Source: RGIG2945 sp045540355 (GTDB lineage Bacteria > Bacillota > Clostridia > Oscillospirales > Acutalibacteraceae). From it: a stretch of 64,000 nucleotides of DNA. A model generated the notes under the pieces. The model did no database searches. It was not told where the DNA came from and saw only the letters and a program-made list of their open reading frames with translations. Made by a program: the position numbers and the translations under genes. Each line of letters opens with the position of its first letter. Positions within the stretch are counted from its first letter, which is position 1. Shown in pieces: positions 36,240-44,783 of this stretch. The stretch is taken from positions 1 to 64,000 of the forward strand of contig JAZQHB010000098.1 in assembly GCA_045540355.1 (NCBI GenBank), in the 5' to 3' direction.

Positions 36240-36846
36240 CTTTTTTTACCTCACTTATAATGTTTTTCATATTTTTATATCTTAATTTTTCTGCTCTGAT
36301 TATTGCGGCGATATCACCTAAGACTACATCAAGCACATCGTTGACAACCGCATATTCATATTCATCAGCACGAGCCAGCTCGCTCTTTGCTATTGCAAGT
36401 CGTTTTATGATTTCATCTTCTTTTTCGGATTCTCTTTTACGGATTCTGTGTTCAAGAGTTTCCATTGACGGCGGTAAGATAAATATGCTTACTGCATCGG
36501 GGTACATTTTTCTGATTTTTTCAGCACCCTGAACTTCGATTTTAAGTATTACGGTTTTACCTGCATTAAGCCAGGAATCAACCGGACCTTTAGGTGTGCC
36601 GTAATAATTATCGCCGTACTCCGCATATTCGAGCATCTCGTTATTTTCAATCTTCTTTTCAAACTCTTCTTTTGAAATGAAGAAATAGTGTACGCCGTCT
36701 ATCTCACCGTGTCTGGGTTTTCTTGTTGTTGCTGATACTGACAACTGAATTTTTTCATTTCTCTGCAAAAGCTCGCTCAACACAGTATCTTTTCCTGAGC
36801 CTGACGGACCGGATAAAATAATAAGCGTTCCCTTATCTGAGCTCAT
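36232..36846 (-). CDS. gmk: Guanylate kinase
   Basis: This 204-residue kinase converts GMP to GDP. The P-loop is SGPSGSGKDTV, the GMP-binding segment includes TTRKPRHGEIDGVHYFF, and the lid RKRESEKEDEI is present. It begins with an ATGA overlap on the remA stop. Confidence 0.96.
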   Translation of the reverse strand: MSSDKGTLIILSGPSGSGKDTVLSELLQRNEKIQLSVSATTRKPRHGEIDGVHYFFISKEEFEKKIENNEMLEYAEYGDNYYGTPKGPVDSWLNAGKTVILKIEVQGAEKIRKMYPDAVSIFILPPSMETLEHRIRKRESEKEDEIIKRLAIAKSELARADEYEYAVVNDVLDVVLGDIAAIIRAEKLRYKNMKNIISEVKKDV

Positions 36847-37112
36847 CCCTCAAATACCTCCTCATCAATTTCATCCGCTTCGCTTTCTAATCTGTTTGCT
36901 ACTGTTTCGGACTGCAAATATGTAAGTATAATGTGATCGGTATCGGTAATTATTACCGCCCTTGTCCTTCTGCCGTGAGTGGCATCAATAAGCATGCCTC
37001 TCTCTTTGCTTTCCTGAATCATTCTTTTTATGGGAGCAGATTCAGGGCTGACAATCGCAACAAGTCTGTTGGCATTGACCATGTTACCGAATCCGATGTT
37101 GATAAGTTTCAT
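36843..37112 (-). CDS. remA: RemA-family matrix/osmoprotection regulator (DUF370)
   Basis: This 89-residue protein matches the RemA/YlzA family (NIGFGNMVNANRLVAIV, then ATHGRRTRAVIITD). In Bacillus RemA is a DNA-binding ring that activates biofilm matrix and osmoprotection genes. The yicC-remA-gmk-rpoZ order is conserved in Firmicutes. The role in this organism is inferred. Confidence 0.93.
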   Translation of the reverse strand: MKLINIGFGNMVNANRLVAIVSPESAPIKRMIQESKERGMLIDATHGRRTRAVIITDTDHIILTYLQSETVANRLESEADEIDEEVFEG

Positions 37113-37126
37113 TAGTATCCTCCGAA

Positions 37127-38005
37127 TTATTCTATGTTCTGAATCTGTTCTCTGATTTTTTCAATCTCGGACTTTATTGCAATAACCCTCTTTGCTATTT
37201 CAATATCCTGAGATTTTGAACCGATTGTGTTTGCTTCTCTGTTCATTTCCTGAACGAGGAAATCCATCTTTCTTCCGATGGGTCCGTCAGCTTCAAAGAA
37301 CTGATTAAATTGCTGAAGGTGGCTTCTAAGCCTTACTGTTTCCTCATCAACAGCAATCTTTTCTGCAAATATTGCGGACTCTGTGAGAATTCTCTGCTCG
37401 TCAATGTGAGTATCTTGCAAAAGCTCTTCCATCTTTGCTTTGAGCTTTTCGTGGTATTCCTTGACGGTTTCAGGTGAACGACCTTCAATAAATGTAACAT
37501 TCTCTGCAATCACATCAATTTTTTCAATCAAATCGGCTCTGAGTTTTTCACCTTCAACAGCACGCATTTCAATAAATTTTTCGCAAGCAGCATCTGCCGC
37601 CTGTTTTACGATATTCCAGATTTTTTCTTCATCAGCTTCGTTTTTATGAATTGAGAAAACATCTGAATATCTTGACAATGTTGAAACCGAGATGTCGTCG
37701 GATAAGTTGTATCTTTCGGCGAGCTCTTTTAAGGCATCAACATAGCCTTTTGCAAGAGTGTGGTTTACTTTAACTGTAACATCGTCAGACTCGAGTGCTT
37801 CTATCAGCACGAAACAATCGACCTTACCTCTTGATATAAACTGTTGTAAATGAGATTTTAACTTTTCTTCAAGAAAACCGTAAGCTCGGGGTATTCTCGC
37901 AGAAAATTCAAAATATCTGTGGTTAACACTTTTAATTTCTACTGTTACTGACATATCCTCAAATGAAAGCTGAGCTCGTCCGTAACCTGTCATGCTCTTA
38001 ATCAT
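37127..38005 (-). CDS. yicC: YicC/YloC family endoribonuclease-like protein
   Basis: The 292-residue product begins with the family signature MIKSMTGYGRAQ and ends with IKSEIEKIREQIQNIE. ATG 38005 is chosen because AAGGATGG lies 5-6 nt upstream; an ATG 9 nt earlier overlaps that site. Members act as endoribonucleases in E. coli and Bacillus. It is the first gene of the run to prkC. Confidence 0.92.
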   Translation of the reverse strand: MIKSMTGYGRAQLSFEDMSVTVEIKSVNHRYFEFSARIPRAYGFLEEKLKSHLQQFISRGKVDCFVLIEALESDDVTVKVNHTLAKGYVDALKELAERYNLSDDISVSTLSRYSDVFSIHKNEADEEKIWNIVKQAADAACEKFIEMRAVEGEKLRADLIEKIDVIAENVTFIEGRSPETVKEYHEKLKAKMEELLQDTHIDEQRILTESAIFAEKIAVDEETVRLRSHLQQFNQFFEADGPIGRKMDFLVQEMNREANTIGSKSQDIEIAKRVIAIKSEIEKIREQIQNIE

Positions 38006-38062
38006 TGTGACCATCCTTTCTTAAGTGACCGGTCTTTTATACTTTTTTAAGAATAACACTTT

Positions 38063-38092
38063 ATTTTATCAAATATTATATCAGTTTGTCAA
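38063..38092 (-). promoter_or_regulatory. Promoter of the yicC-to-prkC run, overlapping the upstream stop codon
   Basis: TTGACA (38092-38087), an 18-bp spacer and TAAAAT (38068-38063). The TGA of the -35 box is the stop codon (38091-38089) of the upstream gene. A second TATAAT (38080-38075) lies too close to that -35 to work with it. Confidence 0.65.
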
Positions 38093-38400
38093 CTTTTGCA
38101 GCTGCCTTTAAGCAATTCGGGAATTGTACCTTTGAAAAAATCACCGTCTTTTTCAAATGGGAAATCTGTGAATATATCAAGCTTTGTTTTTGCAAGATAA
38201 GCATTTCTGTTTGCAGCAAAATTCAACGCAGCTCTTAATAAAAGCTCAAGTATGTAAGGCTTGTCCTCGTTGTATTCTGCAGTTAAAACTTCAACTTCAT
38301 AGCCTGATAACGCTATTTCGCAGTTACCCTCATCAATACCGTCTTCGTCAGCTGTGAATATAACTGTTTCTTTTTTTTCAATGGGTTTTACGGTAATCAT
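38089..38400 (-). CDS. Small conserved-looking protein of unknown function
   Basis: The product is about 103 residues, starting MITVKPIEKKE at ATG 38400 behind AAAGGATA. A longer frame from 38427 lacks a ribosome site and would overlap rluB. Its layout, with ILELLLRAALNFAANRNAYLA in a helix and two flanking strands, faintly recalls a truncated GNAT acetyltransferase, but the acetyl-CoA loop (Q/RxxGxG/A) is absent. I do not assign a function. It lies 5 nt after rluB and is the last gene of that operon. Confidence 0.7.
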   Translation of the reverse strand: MITVKPIEKKETVIFTADEDGIDEGNCEIALSGYEVEVLTAEYNEDKPYILELLLRAALNFAANRNAYLAKTKLDIFTDFPFEKDGDFFKGTIPELLKGSCKS

Positions 38401-38404
38401 ATTT

Positions 38405-39148
38405 TTATCCTTTCGGTCTGATTGCACCTGATGAAGTCATAAGCTTATGAACTTCATCTTCCGTCAAATTTCTGTACTGTCCTTGCGGTAACATTCCGAG
38501 CTTAATTGAGCCGATTGCAGTTCTCTTAAGTCTTGCAACTTCCAATCCTACAGCCTCACACATCTTTCTGATTTCACGGTTTCTGCCTTCATATATTGTC
38601 ATTTGTAAAACGACTCTGCCTTCCTCTTTAGTTAGAATCTGCACCTGAGCTTCGGCGGTCATTCTGCCTTCAATCATTATGCCTGTGGTAAGCTTTGTAA
38701 TCTGTTCCTCACTTATATCGGGTCTTACCGTTACACGGTATGTCTTCGGAACATGCCTTGACGGATGCATCATTGCATTTGCAAACTCGCCGTCATTTGT
38801 GAGAAATAAAAGTCCTTCCGAATCCCTGTCAAGGCGTCCGACGGGATACACTCTTGCACCCACATCTTTAACAAGCTCGGCAACACACTTTCTGCCCATC
38901 TCATCACTCATTGTAGTAACAAAACCTCTGGGCTTATGTAACATTATATATATCTTCTTTCTGACATTAACAACCTTACGACCGCTCACATGAACAGTAT
39001 CTCTTTTCGGGTCAACCTTATCCCCGAGTTGTGCAACTCTGCCGTTCACCTTAACAGAACCTTTTGTTATAAGCTCTTCTGATTTGCGGCGGGATGCTAT
39101 TCCGTTATCAGCCATATATTTTTGTAATCTTACTTTATTATCTGCCAT
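38405..39148 (-). CDS. rluB: Pseudouridine synthase of the RsuA/RluB family
   Basis: This 247-residue protein has an N-terminal S4 RNA-binding domain (RLQKYMADNGIASRRKSEEL, residues 7-26) and the catalytic GRLDRDSEGLLFLTNDGE with its Asp. RNREIRKMCEAVG is the conserved C-terminal motif. The scpA-scpB-...-rluB context points to RluB (23S rRNA position 2605 in E. coli). It starts 1 nt after the dacF-like stop. Confidence 0.9.
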   Translation of the reverse strand: MADNKVRLQKYMADNGIASRRKSEELITKGSVKVNGRVAQLGDKVDPKRDTVHVSGRKVVNVRKKIYIMLHKPRGFVTTMSDEMGRKCVAELVKDVGARVYPVGRLDRDSEGLLFLTNDGEFANAMMHPSRHVPKTYRVTVRPDISEEQITKLTTGIMIEGRMTAEAQVQILTKEEGRVVLQMTIYEGRNREIRKMCEAVGLEVARLKRTAIGSIKLGMLPQGQYRNLTEDEVHKLMTSSGAIRPKG

Positions 39149-39149
39149 T

Positions 39150-40217
39150 TTATTCCTTTCCGACGAACTTCATTCCAACTGCTTCCGTCGTTACAATCGG
39201 TACTTCTCGGATTTTGACATTATCATAATAATACCTGACAAAACCGACGATCTCACCTTTTTTAATCGGTGCATATTCAAAATGTTTGATGTAAACTTTC
39301 TGTTTTATGTTTTCAGGATTTCTTACGGTAATAAGCGGTGCCTGTGAAAAGCCTACGGACACACCGCTTTTATTACCGCCGACTATTTTAATTTCGGAAT
39401 CAAAGCTTATTGCTTCAGGTATAAGCTTTGAAAAACCGAAATCATATAGCTTTTTGTGGTCTGCCCAATCATTCGGTGCATTAAGCGTAACCGCAATTAA
39501 CAGACAGCCGTTTCGTTTTGCCGCAGACACAAGACATCTTCCGCTCTTTTTAGTGAAGCCTGTCTTGACACCTATACAACCCTCACACTCGTAGAGCAGA
39601 CGATTATGGTTTGAAAGTGTCCGCAGATACGGAGGGTTTCCGTAAGAAATTGTTGCTTTCGTTTTTGAGCAAATATACCTGAATTCAGGATTTTTCAAAG
39701 CCTCCGCCGCCAAAAGTGCCATATCATAAGCACACGAATAGTGGTTTTCGCTATCAAGTCCTGACGGAGTTACGAAGTTTGTATTCTTCATTCCGATTTT
39801 CTTCGCCCTGTTATTCATTTTTGTCATAAAATCTGTTTCATCGGATAATACAGTTGCAGTTACATTTGCCGCATCATTACCTGATTGCAGAAGCATTCCG
39901 TATACAAGATTTTCAACTGTTACAAAATCATTTTCAAGAAGCCCCATTGATGTTCCCTCAACGGCAACCATCTCACGGCTTACTCTTATTTTTTTGTTCT
40001 GCTGACCGCTTTCCAGAGCAATTAACGAAGTCATTATCTTCGTTGTACTTGCCATTGAAAGCTTATCATAGGCATTTTTCTGATAGAGAAGTTCTCCTGT
40101 TTCGGCAATCATCAAAACCGCCGCTTTTGCGGAAACATCTATATCTTCAGCATAAATCTTAGGCATGAATGCTATTATCAAAAAAACAACAATTGCGAAA
40201 ATCTTCAGTTTTTTCAT
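39150..40217 (-). CDS. dacF: D-alanyl-D-alanine carboxypeptidase (DacF-like, S11)
   Basis: The 355-residue penicillin-binding protein has a signal peptide (KKLKIFAIVVFLIIAFMPKIYA). Its active-site motifs are MASTTKIMTS (SxxK), QSGNDAANV (SxN) and GVKTGFTKKSG (KTG), followed by the C-terminal beta domain of PBP5-type enzymes. It trims peptidoglycan stem peptides. The name DacF is by family and by its place next to gerW, scpAB and rluB; other S11 paralogs are possible. ATG 40217 is preferred over 40220 for spacing from AGGTG. Confidence 0.88.
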   Translation of the reverse strand: MKKLKIFAIVVFLIIAFMPKIYAEDIDVSAKAAVLMIAETGELLYQKNAYDKLSMASTTKIMTSLIALESGQQNKKIRVSREMVAVEGTSMGLLENDFVTVENLVYGMLLQSGNDAANVTATVLSDETDFMTKMNNRAKKIGMKNTNFVTPSGLDSENHYSCAYDMALLAAEALKNPEFRYICSKTKATISYGNPPYLRTLSNHNRLLYECEGCIGVKTGFTKKSGRCLVSAAKRNGCLLIAVTLNAPNDWADHKKLYDFGFSKLIPEAISFDSEIKIVGGNKSGVSVGFSQAPLITVRNPENIKQKVYIKHFEYAPIKKGEIVGFVRYYYDNVKIREVPIVTTEAVGMKFVGKE

Positions 40218-40268
40218 CATATCACCTGCAAACATTATTTATTAAATATATGCAGATGAAAAGTGTTA

Positions 40269-40679
40269 TTATTCAGCTTTTTCTTCAGCTTCGTCTTTCT
40301 TGTTCTTTTTCTTATCGGCAATCTTTTCGATTGAATCTGTAAGTTTATTAAGAACATCGGGAATCATAGCTATTGCACTGTCAACGGGTGAATCGGCTGT
40401 TACTATAGGCTTAACGGTTACATTGCTTCCGTTGATTACTAAAAAAGCAATAGGTTTGATAGTGATGCCTGCACCACCGCCGCCGCCGAATAATTCCTGA
40501 GAATTTTTACTCGGAAAATCAGAACCGCCTGATGCAAAGCCATATTTAACTGTTGATACGGGAATGATTGTGTTTTCCCCCGCTTTTATCGGCTCACCGA
40601 TAACTGTACTTACATCTACCAAATCCTTAATCTTTGAGATTGTTGTTTCAAGTACCCCGGCTGCATTCTTTTCTTTCAT
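40269..40679 (-). CDS. gerW: GerW family sporulation protein (YtfJ)
   Basis: This 136-residue protein has the family core: an N-terminal helix with VDVSTVIGEPI, then IIPVSTVKYGFASGGSDF, a glycine-rich loop LFGGGGGAGITIKPIAFLVI, and a Lys/Glu-rich tail. GerW/YtfJ is a spore protein needed for proper germination in Bacillus. It lies 16 nt after scpB, the usual clostridial position. Confidence 0.92.
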   Translation of the reverse strand: MKEKNAAGVLETTISKIKDLVDVSTVIGEPIKAGENTIIPVSTVKYGFASGGSDFPSKNSQELFGGGGGAGITIKPIAFLVINGSNVTVKPIVTADSPVDSAIAMIPDVLNKLTDSIEKIADKKKNKKDEAEEKAE

Positions 40680-40695
40680 TTTTTATCCGCCTTTC

Positions 40696-41334
40696 TTATT
40701 GAGAAACTTCATCAGTTTCTTCATTTTGTACTTCTTCAACCGTTTCCGGCTCATTGGTTTCTTCAATTATTTCAGTATTTTCCGGCTCGTTACCTTGTGT
40801 CAATGCATTTTCGTCCTCTGCTTCTTTTTCGGGAAGCTCCGGCAATTCATCAAGTGACGATACGCAGAAGCACTTTAAAAACTCGGGTGTTGTACCATAA
40901 AGCAAAGGTCTGCCGGGCAAGTCAAGTCTGCCTTTTTCTTCAAGCAAACCTCTCTGACAAAGAGTTGCCATTACACCCGAACAGTCAACACCTCTGACCT
41001 GCTCTACGAACGATTTGGTTACGGGCTGATTGTAAGCGACAACCGCCAGAACCTCAAACGCCGCCTGAGATAACGGAGAATTACGCTTCATATCCATAAT
41101 ATCACGGATATTATCGGCAAACTGCTTTTTGGTGCAAAGCTGATATTTGTCACCTAACTTCAGAAGGCAGATTCCGCTGCTTCTTTCGTCAAGCTGAGCT
41201 TGTAAATTCATAAGTATCTGCTCTGTGTTTTCTATATCTATTTCAAGCACTTCTGCTATTCTGTCAACTTCTAAAGGCTCTCCAGCAGCAAAAAGCATAG
41301 CTTCTGCCGCCGCCTGCATTTCAACTACATTCAA
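40696..41334 (-). CDS. scpB: Segregation and condensation protein B
   Basis: This 212-residue winged-helix protein is the kite subunit of the Smc-ScpAB condensin. It shows EAMLFAAGEPLEVDRIAEVL and the second winged helix FEVLAVVAYNQPVTKSFVEQ. The C-terminal 45 residues are acidic and disordered (repeated Glu/Asn). It appears to start at TTG 41334, overlapping the scpA TGA by 4 nt; an ATG lies five codons downstream. Confidence 0.93.
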   Translation of the reverse strand: MNVVEMQAAAEAMLFAAGEPLEVDRIAEVLEIDIENTEQILMNLQAQLDERSSGICLLKLGDKYQLCTKKQFADNIRDIMDMKRNSPLSQAAFEVLAVVAYNQPVTKSFVEQVRGVDCSGVMATLCQRGLLEEKGRLDLPGRPLLYGTTPEFLKCFCVSSLDELPELPEKEAEDENALTQGNEPENTEIIEETNEPETVEEVQNEETDEVSQ

Positions 41335-42053
41335 GAGTTTTCAACTCCTTCTTCGTCTTCTACTATAACTATCTCCATAGCTGCACCCTCGCCGTCAATT
41401 CTGATAATTTTATCTTTTGCCAAAGACAAGAGTGCTAAAAATGTTGCAACAAGCTCCGACTTTGATGTTGCCTCTTCAAAAAAGCTGATAAGCTTTCTTT
41501 TTCGGTGCGATTTCAATCTGCTGACAACCGCGGTTATTCTTGATTCAACGGAAACAATTTTATGTGCAACAATTCCTGAAAAAGCTTCAACCGGTGGAGG
41601 CAATTTTCTTTTACCTCTGCCTATTGCCGCTATGTACGCACTCAGTATTTCCATCGGCTCATGTATTCTTGTATAAGACATATCCTTTTCTATTTTTGAC
41701 GGACTTTTTGCGATGTAATCAAAACCGTCTGCCTGTTCTTTCAATTTACCCGCCATAAGTTGACACTCATAGTAGTCGGATAATTCCCCGGTAAGCTCTT
41801 TTTTGAGCTCCTCAGCTTCTTCGTGAACGGGTAAAAGTGAAACAGTTTTTATATATATAAGTCTTGCCGCCATTTCAAGAAATTCACTCGCAACTTCCAT
41901 TGTTTCCTGCATCTGACGAACATAGTCGAGATACTGTTCAATGAGCATCAGAATAGGAATATCATTTATATTCAGTTTATGCTTACTTATCAGATGCAAA
42001 AGAAGGTCAAGAGGTCCTTCGAAAACATCAAGCTTGTAAGATATTTTTTCCAT
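41331..42053 (-). CDS. scpA: Segregation and condensation protein A
   Basis: This 240-residue kleisin of the Smc complex begins with YKLDVFEGPLDLLLHLISKH, the SMC-head-binding region, and ends with a winged helix. It overlaps scpB, which fits stoichiometric synthesis of the ring. The smc gene itself is not in the window. Confidence 0.94.
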   Translation of the reverse strand: MEKISYKLDVFEGPLDLLLHLISKHKLNINDIPILMLIEQYLDYVRQMQETMEVASEFLEMAARLIYIKTVSLLPVHEEAEELKKELTGELSDYYECQLMAGKLKEQADGFDYIAKSPSKIEKDMSYTRIHEPMEILSAYIAAIGRGKRKLPPPVEAFSGIVAHKIVSVESRITAVVSRLKSHRKRKLISFFEEATSKSELVATFLALLSLAKDKIIRIDGEGAAMEIVIVEDEEGVENS

Positions 42054-42079
42054 TAAAATTCATCTCCGAACTAAGTCGA

Positions 42080-42769
42080 TTACATTCTTATTCCGAACGG
42101 TAATGCGATAAGATTGAATATTCCTTGAAATATTGCGTTTGACAGATAACCGAGTCCTGACCAGATAAAATCACCTATGGGTAAAATCATAAGGAGTAAA
42201 AGACCTATCATAATATATCTTTCATACTGCATTATTCTGAAATAAATTCTGTCGGGCAATACCGCATTCATAATTCTTGAACCGTCAAGCGGCGGTATCG
42301 GTAATAAATTAAATACAGCAAGATTGACATTGATTATTGCAGCATAAGAAGTAAATGTAAACAATGCGTTTACAATACCGCTGTCTAAGCTTGTATATCC
42401 GAACTTAGCAATCAGAACCGAAAAGGTAGTGAATGCAGTTGCCATGATCAGATTCGAGGCAGGTCCCGCAAGTGCAACCAAAGCCATACCGCCCTTGGGA
42501 TTTTTGAAGTTTCTCATGTTTACCGGAACTGCTTTTGCATATCCGAAGCCCGCAAGTAAAAGCATCAGTCCGCCTATCGGGTCGATATGTGCCAAGGGGT
42601 TAAGGGTCAGTCTGCCCGATAATCTTGCAGTATGGTCACCGAGCTTATATGCAATAAAAGCGTGTGCAAATTCATGTATGGGTAAAATGCAGAATACAAT
42701 AAAAACCTTTACCGCAAGCTTTAATAAAATATCACGCCAATCGCCTCCGCTGAGTAAAGCTGTAAGCAA
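42080..42769 (-). CDS. Site-2 protease-like integral membrane metalloprotease (M50)
   Basis: This 229-residue protein starts at TTG 42769 behind GGAATG. The zinc motif is HEFAHAF in a membrane helix, and the second motif is NLLPIPPLDGSRI, the NPDG-type motif of M50 proteases. Several helices span the membrane. It is of the small S2P type lacking a PDZ domain. The substrate is unknown. The gene lies between prmC and scpA, a common clostridial order. Confidence 0.88.
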   Translation of the reverse strand: MLTALLSGGDWRDILLKLAVKVFIVFCILPIHEFAHAFIAYKLGDHTARLSGRLTLNPLAHIDPIGGLMLLLAGFGYAKAVPVNMRNFKNPKGGMALVALAGPASNLIMATAFTTFSVLIAKFGYTSLDSGIVNALFTFTSYAAIINVNLAVFNLLPIPPLDGSRIMNAVLPDRIYFRIMQYERYIMIGLLLLMILPIGDFIWSGLGYLSNAIFQGIFNLIALPFGIRM

Positions 42770-42775
42770 TTAAAT

Positions 42776-43606
42776 TCATTCCTTTCGTTTAACTACTGCT
42801 CTTTCAATCGAGTTGTAATCCTTTAAAATAATATCTGTTGAAAAAATTTTTGCAACATCGCGAGCTTGTGTATCGCCACATTCCATTATAATATATCCGC
42901 CTTTTTTGAGTTTTGGCAAAGCATATTCTTTTAACACTCTGTAGAAATCAAGACCGTCTTCTCCACCGTCAAGTGCCATTGAAGGCTCAAATTGAACCTC
43001 TTTCTGCAAAGTCGGAAGCTCGTCTGTTTTTATATACGGCGGATTAGAAATGATGATATCTGCATCGGGAAAATCAGATAAGACATCGGGTATGGGTTTC
43101 AGGTACGGCTTTGCGTTGCCAACTTTGTTAAGCTCAATATTTTCAAGAAGATATTTGTATGCAAGTTCTGATTTTTCCGCCATATAAACTTGAGCCTCGG
43201 GCATATTCTTCGCAATCGCTATACCAATACAACCACTACCGGAACACAAATCATACACAATCGGATTATCAGAAATTCTGTTTTCCGTCACATACTCTAC
43301 GAGTATCTCTGTATCGGGTCTCGGAATCAATACGCCTTCGCCGACCTTGAATCGCAAACCGTAGAATTCCCACTCACCCAATATGTATTGTAACGGCTCA
43401 CCGCTTTTTCTTCTGTTTATCAATTCGAAATATGCTTCTGTCTTTTTTGCATCAGCAACATCACTTTTAAGCAGCAGATATTGAGATTTGCCGATTCCAA
43501 AAACCTTTTCAAAAAGACATTCAGCGTCAAAGCGTGCGTCATCAATACCGCTTTGTAAAAGCAGTGCGGTCGCTTCATTAAGACATTGTGAATTAGTCCT
43601 CATCAT
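42776..43606 (-). CDS. prmC: Peptide chain release factor N5-glutamine methyltransferase
   Basis: The product of about 276 residues methylates the GGQ glutamine of release factors. It shows PLQYILGEWEFYGL, RPDTEILVE, the SAM motif YDLCSGSGCIGIAIA and the catalytic IISNPPYIKTDEL. Possible starts are TTG 43609, ATG 43606 and ATG 43603, all inside the end of the upstream gene; I use 43606. prfA is not beside it, unlike in many Firmicutes. Confidence 0.93.
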   Translation of the reverse strand: MMRTNSQCLNEATALLLQSGIDDARFDAECLFEKVFGIGKSQYLLLKSDVADAKKTEAYFELINRRKSGEPLQYILGEWEFYGLRFKVGEGVLIPRPDTEILVEYVTENRISDNPIVYDLCSGSGCIGIAIAKNMPEAQVYMAEKSELAYKYLLENIELNKVGNAKPYLKPIPDVLSDFPDADIIISNPPYIKTDELPTLQKEVQFEPSMALDGGEDGLDFYRVLKEYALPKLKKGGYIIMECGDTQARDVAKIFSTDIILKDYNSIERAVVKRKE

Positions 43607-44783
43607 CAAATTCCATTAACTGCAACTCGTCTTCAAACTTATCGGGTGAAGGATTATATTTGGGTGCGAATTTTTCAATTTCTTTAAGTATATCATCAAA
43701 TGATGCTGTTAATGCGTCTTCATCTTTGATTGAAATGACTTCTTCGGGTGCTTTGGTGTTTACAACAACCGCTGTTTCTTGCTCAACTGCTTCTTCAGTT
43801 ACTTCTTCAGTAGCTTCTGTTGTTTCCTCAACTTCTTCAACTCCGTACAAAGCACCATTGAGTGCTGCGATAGCTACTTCGATAATGTCATCTGTAGGCT
43901 CTCTTGTTGTAATCTGCTGCATCCAGAGACCGGGTGTAGATAAAACACATACCCACTTTTTGTCCTCATTTTTACCTGCATATTTGATAAATTCATAAGC
44001 AAGACCTGCAACTAAAGGAAGAAGCACAAAAAGTTTAACAAACAGCCATAAAAATGTTGACTCTCTTACACCGGGGATAAGTCCGATTATTGATGATACC
44101 AGAATACTGATAATCAATACAACAAAGATAAAGCTTGTACCGCATCTCGGATGAAGTCTTGACTGTGCCTTTACATTTTCAACTGTCAGAGGAAGGTCAT
44201 TTTCATAGCAGAAAATAGCCTTGTGCTCTGCACCGTGATACATAAATACTCTCTTGATATCCTTCATCTGTGACACTGCAAACATATAGCCTACGAAGAT
44301 AGCCATTCTGAGTATACCTTCAATAAGCGGACAAAGTCCTGTTATCGAATGACCAGTCAGACTGTTAAGTCCGTTAGCGATCGCAGTAGGAAGCCACATA
44401 AAAAGACCGAATCCCAAAATAAGGCTCAAAACCAGTGCAACTATTGAAATAACGGGCATCATCTTCTCGCCGAAGTGATCTACTATCCAACGGTCGAACT
44501 TACTCATTTCCTCCTCTTCTTCAAAATCGAGAGAAGTTTTTTCAGCCGATTCCATAAGGCAATTATAGCCGAGTATCATGGATTCTATAAAATTAACAAC
44601 ACCTCTGATAACGGGCTTACCTAAAAACGGTACCTTATCTCTTAAATGCTTAACTTCTTTTTTAGTTGTTTCGATCGAGCCGTCGGGCATTCTCAAAGAC
44701 ATTGCACAACCTTTCGGTCCCTGCATCATTATGCCTTCAATAAGTGCCTGTCCTCCTACGGAAACTTTGTTATTCTTGCTCAT
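43593..44783 (-). CDS. DUF1385 integral membrane protein (YqhQ family)
   Basis: This 396-residue protein has the family N-terminus VGGQALIEGIMMQGPKG and the membrane core with VFMYHGAEHKAIFCYE and RLHPRCGTSFIF. At least four membrane helices are visible (about 110-270). The last 90 residues are an acidic, Val/Thr/Glu-rich tail longer than in most relatives. The function is unknown; the family regularly sits next to prmC. It overlaps the histidine kinase end by 14 nt. Confidence 0.88.
   Translation of the reverse strand: MSKNNKVSVGGQALIEGIMMQGPKGCAMSLRMPDGSIETTKKEVKHLRDKVPFLGKPVIRGVVNFIESMILGYNCLMESAEKTSLDFEEEEEMSKFDRWIVDHFGEKMMPVISIVALVLSLILGFGLFMWLPTAIANGLNSLTGHSITGLCPLIEGILRMAIFVGYMFAVSQMKDIKRVFMYHGAEHKAIFCYENDLPLTVENVKAQSRLHPRCGTSFIFVVLIISILVSSIIGLIPGVRESTFLWLFVKLFVLLPLVAGLAYEFIKYAGKNEDKKWVCVLSTPGLWMQQITTREPTDDIIEVAIAALNGALYGVEEVEETTEATEEVTEEAVEQETAVVVNTKAPEEVISIKDEDALTASFDDILKEIEKFAPKYNPSPDKFEDELQLMEFDDED

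Noticed and set aside
38089..38427. N-acetyltransferase call for the small gene after rluB
   Set aside because: Only a faint helix-strand resemblance; the acetyl-CoA-binding loop is missing, so it is left as unknown.
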